Of a stretch of DNA of 64,000 nt, positions 50,801-64,000 are shown piece by piece. Origin of the DNA: Syngnathus acus (lineage: Eukaryota; Chordata; Actinopteri; Syngnathiformes; Syngnathidae); NCBI RefSeq assembly GCF_901709675.1, contig NC_051095.1:21327956-21391955 (forward strand). Reading direction: 5' to 3'. Made by a program: the position numbers and the translations under genes. Within the stretch, counting starts at the first letter, position 1. Every line of letters begins with the position of its first letter. The notes under the pieces were generated by a model that did no database searches, was not told where the DNA came from, and saw nothing but the letters and a program-made list of their open reading frames with translations.

Positions 50801-52504
50801 CACAAGAGTTGGAGGCGTGGCCTATTCCAGCATGTAAAATCTTCCTCTCTTGATTAAAACAGACACGCACGTCCACAAGTGGATGTTTTTAATATGGCGA
50901 TGCTGCGGCTTCAGGCTCCAGTTCGAAAGCCCCACTCCAGAAATATGGAACCAAGTAATCTGCTTCAAATTCATGACTCGCTTCAGCTCCACACAGGTTG
51001 ATGAACTTCAGTTGTTAATTGCATTTTTTTTCTAGAATTGATAACTGCAGCAAATTACGACTGACTGGTTTGTATGTGCATGCCAGATCGAGAATCAAGT
51101 CTCAGCTCCGTCGATATTGAGAGGATGGAGAGAGTGGGTGTGGCCAGCAGGAGGAGGCAGATTTATAATTATCCGCATCAGAAGCCCAGCAGCCAGAGAT
51201 CCACATGCACAAATGGTTCGAGAACAGTGCTTCCAATTAATGTTGTAAAATAGTTTTATGTGGCTATGTGAAGCCCTTTGAGGCGTTTCTGTGCTTAACG
51301 CTACATTAATGAATTTCACATTTGACTTGATTTGTACCTTCTTGATTGTGTTAGTCTTCATGAGACTGCCATGTCCTGATGATAAAAAGAAAAATACAGG
51401 AATGGCGAATGTTTTACCAAATACAAATGTCTACCCCAATATTTTTACCAGCATTGTTGCATGTTCCTGGTTACAGATGAGGTTTTCCATTTGTAATTTC
51501 TTGAGTGAAAACTGGGAGCCGTTTTTTGCAGTTGTGAATATAATGTGATCAATTTGTTCTTGCTGCTTGTGGAAGCCAAAAAATAAACATGTTGTGTTTC
51601 AGACTGTTTTGACGTATACCCAACTCATCAAAACGATCGGGTGAGTGACACAAATTGGTTGTTTTCTCCTGTGAACTTCTTGGAAACTCTTGGTACAGAG
51701 TTTTGAATGGCGCTGTCTGTGTTTCAGGAGAGCGTGATAGGAAGACATGCAAGAGGATCTCTCCTCGACTCTGATAGTGCTTTTCTCGGTAAGAGATGAG
51801 CCCTGTACTTGAACTGATGGACTCAAAGCAACTTGCTGTGTTGGTTTTAAGAGCACAAGTCCTATATCATTCCAATGTCCTCGAGTGGCATTAATAGAGA
51901 TCAAATTTCTGCTTTTGGGTGTGCTCAGCTCCTTTGGGAGATGTTTTTCCTGTGCCAAGTTCCCCAGAGACTGAAGAGACACCGCTCACAGCACGGGAAA
52001 GGAGGAGGCTGACCAAACAGTCAGAGTATTCTTTGGTGCTCACTTTTACCTTACTTGATCTATGTATTTCAGATATTATGTACATCCCAGTGTCCGTGTG
52101 ACATTATTACTGCTATAATGCAATATTGAGGAACCTTACTCATTACTCATCTTTTGTTTTGCATTCTTTAATGATTAGGAACCACTAGACAACCCCGCCA
52201 ACTCCGGTAGCAGGAAGCGGCGAGAAGCAGAGTCGAGCAATGAGGAAAAAAGCCAGGAAAAGATGTCCCCATGTCGTGCTGCAAACACAGCAGGTACAGT
52301 TTGTGACTTATTAATATAAATGTTCAAAGCTTTCGGTAATTACGGTGCGTGACTACAACTTCCTGATCTTCAGGAACGGTGGACCTGTCTGACGATGACT
52401 CTTTACTTCCCCAAATTTCTCACCTCAATCGCAAACATCAAAGTTCAATAGAATCCTTCTCAACCGATCCCTGGATGCGACCAGGTACTTCAGAAACATC
52501 GTAG
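38895..52504 (+). CDS. cspp1: Centrosome and spindle pole-associated protein 1 homologue (28 coding exons)
   Basis: CSPP1 binds microtubules at centrosomes, spindles and the ciliary axoneme. Exons: 38895-38993, 39192-39264, 39357-39377, 39672-39775, 40116-40360, 40432-40532, 40597-40693, 41504-41561, 42773-43035, 43263-43384, 43474-43606, 43822-43933, 46643-46790, 46901-47026, 47765-47878, 48295-48398, 48755-48907, 48992-49093, 49301-49393, 49912-49978, 50416-50542, 50863-50996, 51087-51215, 51603-51640, 51728-51788, 51929-52035, 52179-52293, 52374-52504: 3,177 nt, 1,058 aa, shorter than the human long form (about 1,220-1,256). Family blocks: N-terminal [58 protein letters not shown]; a charged coiled coil (48,755-49,093); [19 protein letters not shown]-terminal [11 protein letters not shown]. 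Uncertain points: exon 4 may extend to a second donor near 39,412; the exon 23 and exon 26 donors (51,216 and 52,036) are weak; intron 7 starts with GC. The a or b paralogue cannot be decided. Confidence 0.9.
44175..44874. mobile_element. hAT-type MITE with nested SINE in cspp1 intron 12
   Basis: The left end CCGTGTTTCTAAATC and the complement of the right end CAGTGATTCTCAACC are hAT-like inverted termini. The flanking 8-mers (ATCTCGAG and ACTTGGAG) match at 5 of 8 positions, consistent with an old insertion. The interior is non-coding and is split by a SINE. Confidence 0.55.
44318..44687 (-). mobile_element. tRNA-derived SINE, near full length
   Basis: Third long copy of the family, on the minus strand, with B box GGATCGAATCC at the right and the CCATCCATTTTCTGTCCC tail at the left. 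The 12-bp duplication GCATTTTATTGT flanks it (44,306-44,317 and 44,688-44,699). Confidence 0.9.
45142..45893 (-). mobile_element. LINE-derived non-autonomous element, longer copy
   Basis: On the minus strand it ends GGGGATCAATAAATATTCAA then (TCAA)n, the typical 3' end of a teleost non-LTR retroelement with a microsatellite tail, and begins near GGTATGGCGCCGTAAGTGG. The 5' part is GC-rich and the 3' part shares about 350 bases with the copy at 54,293. No reverse transcriptase is encoded; the open frames across it are short and unrelated to known proteins. It sits in cspp1 intron 12. Confidence 0.7.
47705..47720. other. Intron 14 of cspp1, otherwise featureless
   Basis: The 738-bp intron (47,027-47,764) between the two duplicated exons holds a short (GTT)n/(ATT)n patch near 47,281-47,310 and this small A/CAA-rich run; nothing else recognisable. 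Confidence 0.5.
48158..48208. repeat. Two-copy 25-bp tandem duplication
   Basis: CCTTCGTGATTTGGAAATTG followed by CATT occurs twice in direct succession in cspp1 intron 15. A similar duplicate of about 22 bp (GTTACTTGTAGCCTGCAATT) is at 49,120-49,163 in intron 18. Confidence 0.92.
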
Positions 52505-52689
52505 GAGTCTGTTCACTCTGTCACTGATTTAGCAGATTAGATTTGAAGTTCCTGTTTGATATATGACAAACGACTAGGTCAGTCAGAATGTTTGGTCCTG
52601 ATTAATAGCTTGGTGTCAATGTTTTATGACTTTACAGGGAAACCTATTTAATAATTTATTTTATATCGTTTTTATGCAATGAAAGTTTG

Positions 52690-52695
52690 AATAAA
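52690..52695 (+). terminator. Probable cspp1 polyadenylation signal
   Basis: AATAAA 186 bases after the stop codon, followed by T-rich sequence (TCTTATGGCTAGTTTATTTT) that could act as the downstream element. Further AATAAA hexamers follow near 52,734 and 52,769. Confidence 0.6.
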
Positions 52696-52850
52696 TTATT
52701 CTTCAGTATATCTTATGGCTAGTTTATTTTTTCAAATAAAATTATCATTTTATGTGAGTGATTATAATAAAGAATATTACCTCCAAACTATTGTTTTTTA
52801 AATTGCTTAATCTTTATAGCCAGTTTGAAGTTGCACTACACAGGTTAAAC

Positions 52851-53141
52851 CAGTGGTTCTTAACCTGGGGTGGAGAATGCTTCCTAGGGGGTGCGAGGAT
52901 ACCCTGGGGGAAATTTACAATTTTTCGGGGATAATGGTCAGGTAACTGAAAAAAGTGAAAAATTCTGGAAATCAAGAAGTCATTGTGTTAATTGGCATTA
53001 GGGATAATGCTAATTAAGCCTTATAGCTGTAAAGTAAACCAATTATTATTATAATAATTATTTAGGGTTAGGGTTAGGGGTGCGAGAACTGGTTAGTGAA
53101 TTGAATGGGGTGCGAACAAGGAAAAAGGTTAAGAACCACTG
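52851..53141. mobile_element. hAT-type MITE with near-perfect inverted ends
   Basis: The ends CAGTGGTTCTTAACCT and AGGTTAAGAACCACTG are exact reverse complements. Flanking octamers GGTTAAAC (52,843-52,850) and TGTTAAAC (53,142-53,149) match at 7 of 8 positions. At 291 bp it cannot encode transposase. The sequence TTAGGGTTAGGGTTAGGGG near 53,063 lies inside it. Confidence 0.85.
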
Positions 53142-53629
53142 TGTTAAACGAACAAATAGGAACTGATCAAATAATTTGTAAAGTGCAAGACTTTTTTTAG
53201 GAAGTGAACTGTCAGTTGACAAGTTCACTGTAAAAAAGTGCCTTGTTTCCACCTGACCACAAAGCTGATCAACCCAACAAAGTTTACTTAGAAAATTAGC
53301 TAATAGTGGAATCATTTCAGCTACATGACAAACATCAAGCGAGAGACAAATTTTCAGCAGCAAAAAACTGTTACACAGTGATTGCAAAGACTTTTGGCTT
53401 GTGAAAAAACGCATAGCCTACAGATGCTACACAATATGTTTTTCCATAAATCCAAAACTAAAAAGTGAAAATGTGCTAATTGAGGATCCATTAACTATTT
53501 CGTTTACAATCAGATGAGATTTGAATCCCAAAACTGGAGAGCTGAGAGCTGACTTATGCCCCCCCCAAATGAAATTATTTTTGGAGTCATTATTTGATTA
53601 TCGTGATTTGTGTTACGAAAGGCTAACTA

Positions 53630-53872
53630 GGGGGCGGGCAGCACACACAGACAATGATTCACACTGACAATCACACCTATGGAAAATTAATGTTCAATTA
53701 ACCTCCAATGCATGATTTTGGAATGTGGGAGGAAGCCAGAGCACGCAGAGAAACACGGCAGCACGGGGAGAGCATACAGATTCTACAGGAAAATCGTAGT
53801 GCGGATTCGAATCCAAGACCTTCTGCACTGAGGTGCATGTGCTATCCAGTCATCATCGTGCGGAATGAAATA
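53630..53872 (-). mobile_element. Highly degraded SINE copy
   Basis: Retains GAATGTGGGAGGAAGCC, GCACGGGGAGAGCATACAGA and GATTCGAATCC (B-box complement) in the family's order on the minus strand, but with heavy divergence. Confidence 0.65.
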
Positions 53873-54242
53873 AAATTCTTCCACTTTAAAGGAGCACTGA
53901 CATGGGCTTTACAGCAACATCGATCGTCTATTGGGCTCCCCACTACAGTGGCAAAACTTTTTTTATTTTTTTATTTCACCTTGTCCAACAGGAAGGTCTA
54001 CTGTTAGCCTAGCATTGAATGATTTTTGGGTGGGCGTGGCCAAGTCTCGCCCACACTTTTTTTGCTTCACCTGTTACACATGCTTCTGTTTACATTGAGT
54101 CTTAGATGTCAGCACTTTAAGAACACATACACTACATACATATATATACACATATAGTGTGTATATATACATATAGTAAATATACATATAGCTCCCAAGC
54201 GTAAGGCACTCTTCTGATTGCAGTGCATCAAAGAAAAGGAAG

Positions 54243-54255
54243 GCTGGATGGATGG

Positions 54256-54291
<36 letters not shown>

Positions 54292-54725
54292 ATACTTTAT
54301 TGATCTCTGGGGGGAAATTCAGGTTTCCAGCAGCGTTCATACCACAGAGTGGGTATATAAAAGACATACTGAGGACATGAGTGCAACTCAATAGGCTTCT
54401 AGAAAAGGCTCCCACTCACAACGGCGCCACAAAGAAAACCAATAAGTGCAAAAGTTAAAAGTCATCAAAGCAAAGCAACAAAGACAATAACAAAGGAAAA
54501 AAGTAACACCAGCTGGTGAGAGGCTTAAATATTATAAATGATCCCGAGGTGCGCCACACAGCTCCCCTCAATACCTAGAAGAACACCCCAAAACACACAA
54601 GAAAACCTCCACAGGGTCCACAAACTGGTGTAAGGGCAGTTTAGTTTAGCGGGCGAATTGCAGTCAACAGCCAACGGACTGTGGTTGTGAATTGTTAAAA
54701 CATAAAACAGGCAAACGAGGTGGAA
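54243..54725 (-). mobile_element. LINE-derived element, second copy, with (GGAT)n tail
   Basis: The 54,245-54,292 stretch is (GGAT)n on the plus strand, followed by ACTTTATTGATCTCTGGGGG, the complement of a LINE 3' end. Beyond it the sequence matches 45,150-45,500 (ATACCACAGAGTGGG, AACGGCGCCACAAAGAAA, AACACCCCAAAACACACAA, GGTGTAAGGGCAGT), with a roughly 50-base extra segment near 54,510-54,560. Confidence 0.8.
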
Positions 54726-54825
54726 CGTATGAAAATGAATTTGCTTCACTGCAGAAATATGAATCATTTAATGAACACAATGTGTCACATTGGTGAATGA
54801 AGTTGTTGTGCTATTATAGCCATAG

Positions 54826-55050
54826 TTAATATTTTGTATGACTTCCATGAGCTTGAAGGACTGCATCCATGCGGTTCGAAAATGATTCATACAATTTATT
54901 GATGAAGTGATCAGGAATGGCAAAGAATCCAGTCTTCCATGCCTCCCAGAGTTCATCAAGATTTTTTGGTTTTGTCTTCCATGCTTCCTCTTTAATTCTA
55001 TCCCAAATATGTTAAATGATTTTCATGCCTGATTTTCTGGGTGAATCTTG
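54826..55050 (-). pseudogene. Tc1/mariner-type transposase C-terminal remnant
   Basis: The minus strand reads DSPRKSGMKII, a stop, then HIWDRIKEEAWKTKPKNLDE and LWEAWKTGFFAIPDHFINKL and ends in HGSHTKY with a stop at 54,826-54,828. The pattern SPxxNxIExxW ... LxxxxxxxWxxIP ... L is the C-terminal catalytic region of Tc1/mariner-type transposases, where the motif around the last acidic residue is replaced by the stop here. The N-terminal part and inverted ends are missing, so it is dead. It lies between cspp1 and acsl4. Confidence 0.7.
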
Positions 55051-55228
55051 CATCCATTTGTGGGCGCTGTAGTGTAATTCAACTTAAGATTCACCTTCTG
55101 CCACTTTTCCAGCATCTATCCGTTTAGCAGGCAATACGCCTTGGCAAATGCCACAAGGTTTTTTATCTGCCTTTCCTTTGGATTTATTATATATTTTTAG
55201 TCATTTATATTTATTATTTTTTTCTTTT

Positions 55229-55230
<2 letters not shown>

Positions 55231-55306
<76 letters not shown>
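55231..55306. repeat. (CT)n then (AT)n microsatellite
   Basis: About 60 bases of CT followed directly by 16 bases of AT, just upstream of the presumed acsl4 promoter. Confidence 0.97.
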
Positions 55307-55439
55307 GCTTTATCATAAAAATATAAATAAGAAGAAAATAAATAATATAATGTGCGTGTGTGTGTGTGCACGCGAGGCAAAATCAGACACTTGCACATGC
55401 TCATATAATACTTGGGGTGTAGATGGTTGAGAGGGTTAA

Positions 55440-55582
55440 GTTTATTTCCCCTTCCCATTGGTCGAGAGAAATGGAATCAGATGACGTAGTAGTTCCGTGT
55501 TTCTGAGTCCTTCGAGGAGGTAACTGTCGGTCATTGTGAATGGAGACACGAGTCACGACTCGCCGGGTTCCCGCTGTCAAAG
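55440..55582 (+). promoter_or_regulatory. Probable acsl4 promoter and first non-coding exon
   Basis: A CpG-containing stretch (TCACGACTCGCCGGGTTCCC) ends in a consensus splice donor, AAAG|GTAAGAAT, at 55,582/55,583. The first coding exon (58,244 onward) has its own splice acceptor upstream of the ATG, so a 5' non-coding exon must exist and this is the best candidate. The transcription start is not determined. Confidence 0.45.
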
Positions 55583-55589
55583 GTAAGAA

Positions 55590-57430
55590 TGGGGCCAGCA
55601 TGGCAATTGATGGCTATCACTCGCTTGCTGGCCCACTAATCTTATTAGTGGCTTTATCTGTTTGTAGAATGAAGTGGCGGTTCATTTGAGAGGGAAGCGT
55701 AGAATAGCTTTCGACCAAACTGGTCCTCGTCTCCGTTGTTTGGCGGGCATCAACGGTTGCTCAAAGCCGAGCTGGCACACTTGGACGAGCGGCGGCTGTT
55801 CTCTTTGCTTCCGATTCTTTGAAAATAAATGTGTTCATATTTAACGACAAATAACGTGGGGTGAGTCTGTGTTGTGGCGCAAGTGAACGGGAAATGTGGC
55901 AATGCTGAGACTGTGATTACTAAGGTCGCATATTTGACGTAAAAAAATACATTGACTAATTCACTTGACAAATATTAGTCAGCCAATGTTCCACAACGCA
56001 GTGACGTGTACACTTCAAGGCAGATCCAGTCGAGTCTCTTATGTCTTGTTTTAACTTCCGATCATAGTCATGATGCGATAATTCAGGTACGTTTTGTTAC
56101 GGCTACCGTAACACAATTTATTTTGACACAATTTCATTAGCATCTTGCCGCATTAAAAACTGTTTAGTAGTTGCCGGGTCATCATCACCTGTGAGGTCAA
56201 TGAGGAGGCGAGCTTGACCTTCGCACGATGGGCTGCGTGCTGTGATTGGTTGGAAGACGCTCATCCATCCCAAGTTCCTTAGCTGATTACATACAGTAGA
56301 CACTTTTTGGGGGGGGGAGGGTGCGGTTAAGCCTGGCGTGTCTTGCAGATGCTGATGAATGTTGGTCATTGTGTGGTTTTGCTCACAGTCATTCAGACTT
56401 TGACATCATTCTTTTGAAAGGTCAGTCAACTCAATTCAACTTTATAGTCTTTTAAAAACAACCATCACTACATCTCTTGAGGATAAATAACTGGAAATTA
56501 TGCTTGACGTTTCCTGGATCCTTTTGTATTGAATGTACTGTTTCCTCAAAATTGCCATAAAAAATATGAATAATTTTGTAAATGTAAAGAATGATTTTTT
56601 TATTAGTATTCCTAAAATAACTTATCTCGCCGCTCTCAGATCCTTTAAGTCTTGAAGGGCACTGAATGTAAAAACAATGCCTTAAATGGCATTACATTTC
56701 CAAATCAATCTTTCAAAAGTCAAAAGAATGTTCAAAGCCAAGTAGAGTTTTATTATTGTAATTAGTCTCAAACCTAAAAAGAACTAATGCAGAAAATTAC
56801 AGAATGACTCTTGTGGTAAGATTGCGCAATCACAATATTGGAAACAATAAAATAGCAATGTAGTTTTAGTCAGGATTCTTAAGAACATCTGTGTGTCATA
56901 TGTGTAATGTAGCAATTTAGGACTATGAGGGACTGTGAGGACGTAGGGAAGTTGGCCTTCAATGTCATTTCAAATTGTATCAAAAAGTCATGAATCTAAC
57001 TTCTATTAAGCTGTAAGAAGCCTATCTAGTAGTTACGATTCATTTTTAGGTGTGATTTTAAAACATCTGATTTTGGTTCTCGTGGTTGTAATGGATCGGA
57101 TGCGCCGTACTAAAATTATTTTCTCTCTTCAAATATCAAATCATCAAGTGTCAAAAAAATTTGCATTTATTCAAATGCTTTATCCTTTGTTCATTATTCA
57201 AAATGTGTTACTGCTCTTCTGTTCCTTATTCTCATAGTTTGTCATTTACATAATGTAAAATCTAGGGCTTGTCCGGTTTTGTGATGCAGGTAGAACTCTA
57301 ATTTGTTGCAATATGCAACAAAGGAAATAGTGCAAGAGAAATAATCTTTTGGGAGTCAACCCTCCCAAAAATATTTATTCCAAGTGTACGCTGATGAATG
57401 ATAGCAGTTGTAACTTGTAACACTTTTGGC
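55590..57430. other. acsl4 intron 1, left part
   Basis: No exon or recognisable transposon; AT-rich unique sequence with short homopolymers, including a G run at 56,310-56,319. Confidence 0.45.
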
Positions 57431-57445
57431 CCTGCACCAGAATTA

Positions 57446-57990
57446 TCCATCCATCTTCTTCCGCTTATCCGGGGTCGGGTCGCGGGGGCAGCAGCTTTAG
57501 GAGGGACTCCCCGACTTCCCTCTCCCCAGCCACTTCAAACTATGTGTGGAGGCAAGTCCGACTATGTCTAGTCGGACTTGCCTCCACACATAGTTTGGGC
57601 TCTGGTACAAGCCCTCTCGAGAGGGGCTAGACTCTCTTCCACTCTGGAGTTGCCCACGGTGAAAGGCGTCGAGCAGGTGTGGGCATACTTATTGCTGGGC
57701 GCCTGCACATTGGGGTTCACCCCGGTGAACGAGAGGGTATCCTCCCTCCGCCTTCGGGTGGGGGGACGGGTCCTGACTGTTGTTTGTGCCTATGCACTGA
57801 ACAGCAGTTCAGAGTACCCACCCTTTTTGGGGTCCTTAGAAGAAGTGCTGGAGAGCGCTCCTTCTGGGGACTCTATCGTTCTACTGGGTGACTTCAATGC
57901 TCACGTTGGCAATGACAGTGAGGATTGGAAGGGCGTGATTGGGCGGAATGACCCCGCCCACGGTGTTCTATTGTTGGACTTCTGTGCTCG
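57446..57990 (-). pseudogene. RTE/Rex3-type LINE fragment, 5'-inverted
   Basis: The 12-bp duplication GCACCAGAATTA flanks it (57,434-57,445 and 57,991-58,002). The left part, read on the minus strand, ends CCCGACCCCGGATAAGCGGA then AGAAGATGGATGGA, the 3' end of the element. The right part, read on the plus strand, encodes part of the apurinic-type endonuclease domain ([40 protein letters not shown], with catalytic-type [20 protein letters not shown]). The two parts are in opposite orientation and meet in a 29-bp fold-back. All the reverse transcriptase and most of the element is missing. Confidence 0.85.
57536..57597. repeat. 29-bp perfect inverted repeat with 4-base loop
   Basis: The arm at 57,536-57,564 (beginning CAAACTATGTGTGGAGGCAA) is the exact complement of 57,569-57,597, separated by TGTC. 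It is the inversion junction inside the LINE fragment, not a transcription terminator. Confidence 0.97.
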
Positions 57991-58377
57991 GCACCAGAAT
58001 TACTAGGAAATAAAGTTCCTTAGATTCTGATACAAAAAGTTCCTTTGCCCTTTGATTTTGTTTCCATCAGAGAGCACCAGGCTGATGACAAAGACGCACT
58101 TTACAGAAACTTCAAATGATTAAAAGGTCTTGAATTATGCGCTGAAGTTCCCATGTCTTAAAAGGGCATATTGATGCTTCTTGATTAGGTGTCAAATATA
58201 ACACTGCTTGCTTTTGTGACAGGCTTTTATGTTGTAATTTCAGTTCAATACCCTGGGATCTGAGGGACCGTGGACGTCGCGCCATTGCTGGGCTTCATAG
58301 TTCTCCCCTAGCCTTTTAAGCATTTCCCTACCCCATTTGAAGCATCCCTATCCCTCCCCCATCACATCCACCACGGT

Positions 58378-64000
<5,623 letters not shown>

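Noticed and set aside
53063-53081. Interstitial telomere repeat (TTAGGG about three times)
   Set aside because: Only about three units, wholly inside a hAT MITE; short TTAGGG-like stretches also occur at 2,637 and 7,219. No evidence for a former chromosome end.
57541-57597. Hairpin as a terminator or structured RNA
   Set aside because: It sits at the inversion junction of a LINE insertion bounded by a target-site duplication, which fully explains it.

Overview
This is vertebrate nuclear DNA, almost certainly from a percomorph teleost fish. The genes are split by many short introns with normal splice sites. There are four vertebrate genes, very long dinucleotide microsatellites, and fish-type transposons (hAT MITEs, a tRNA-derived SINE with a GGATGG tail, an RTE/Rex3-type LINE piece, a Tc1/mariner relic). 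The style of the SINE made me think of pipefishes and seahorses, but I cannot prove that from sequence alone. I found no bacterial genes, operons or CRISPR arrays.

Layout. Position 1-6,360 is non-coding, probably 3' UTR and flank of fgf20. A compact fgf20 gene lies on the minus strand (coding 7,580 down to 6,362; three exons; 213 aa). Position 8,040-25,000 is a 17-kb gene-free stretch with repeats, microsatellites and some blocks that look like conserved regulatory DNA. Three genes follow, all on the plus strand. snx25 has its coding region at 25,931-34,920 (21 exons, about 974 aa, apparently complete). A cspp1 homologue lies at 38,895-52,504 (28 coding exons, about 1,058 aa in my model, apparently complete). 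acsl4 starts at 58,378 and runs off the right edge of the window (first nine coding exons, about 446 aa). Introns and intergenic spaces hold hAT-type MITEs, SINEs and LINE fragments, several nested inside each other with readable target-site duplications.

Functions. The four genes do not form a pathway: a secreted growth factor (FGF20), an endosomal or ER sorting nexin with an RGS domain (SNX25), a centrosome/cilium microtubule protein (CSPP1) and an arachidonate-preferring acyl-CoA synthetase (ACSL4). Their linkage reflects teleost chromosome history; the human counterparts lie on four different chromosome arms.

I did not find an undescribed multi-gene system. The observations most worth a second look are: a tandem exon duplication in cspp1; an RTE/Rex3 insertion with a 29-bp fold-back and intact target-site duplication (twin priming); a SINE whose tail resembles that LINE's 3' end; a palindromic satellite inside a hAT element containing a patch copied from 1 kb away; two GC-AG introns; and a very long GT repeat 43 bases after the snx25 stop codon. 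All identifications rest on my own translation and memory of the protein families; no database was searched.
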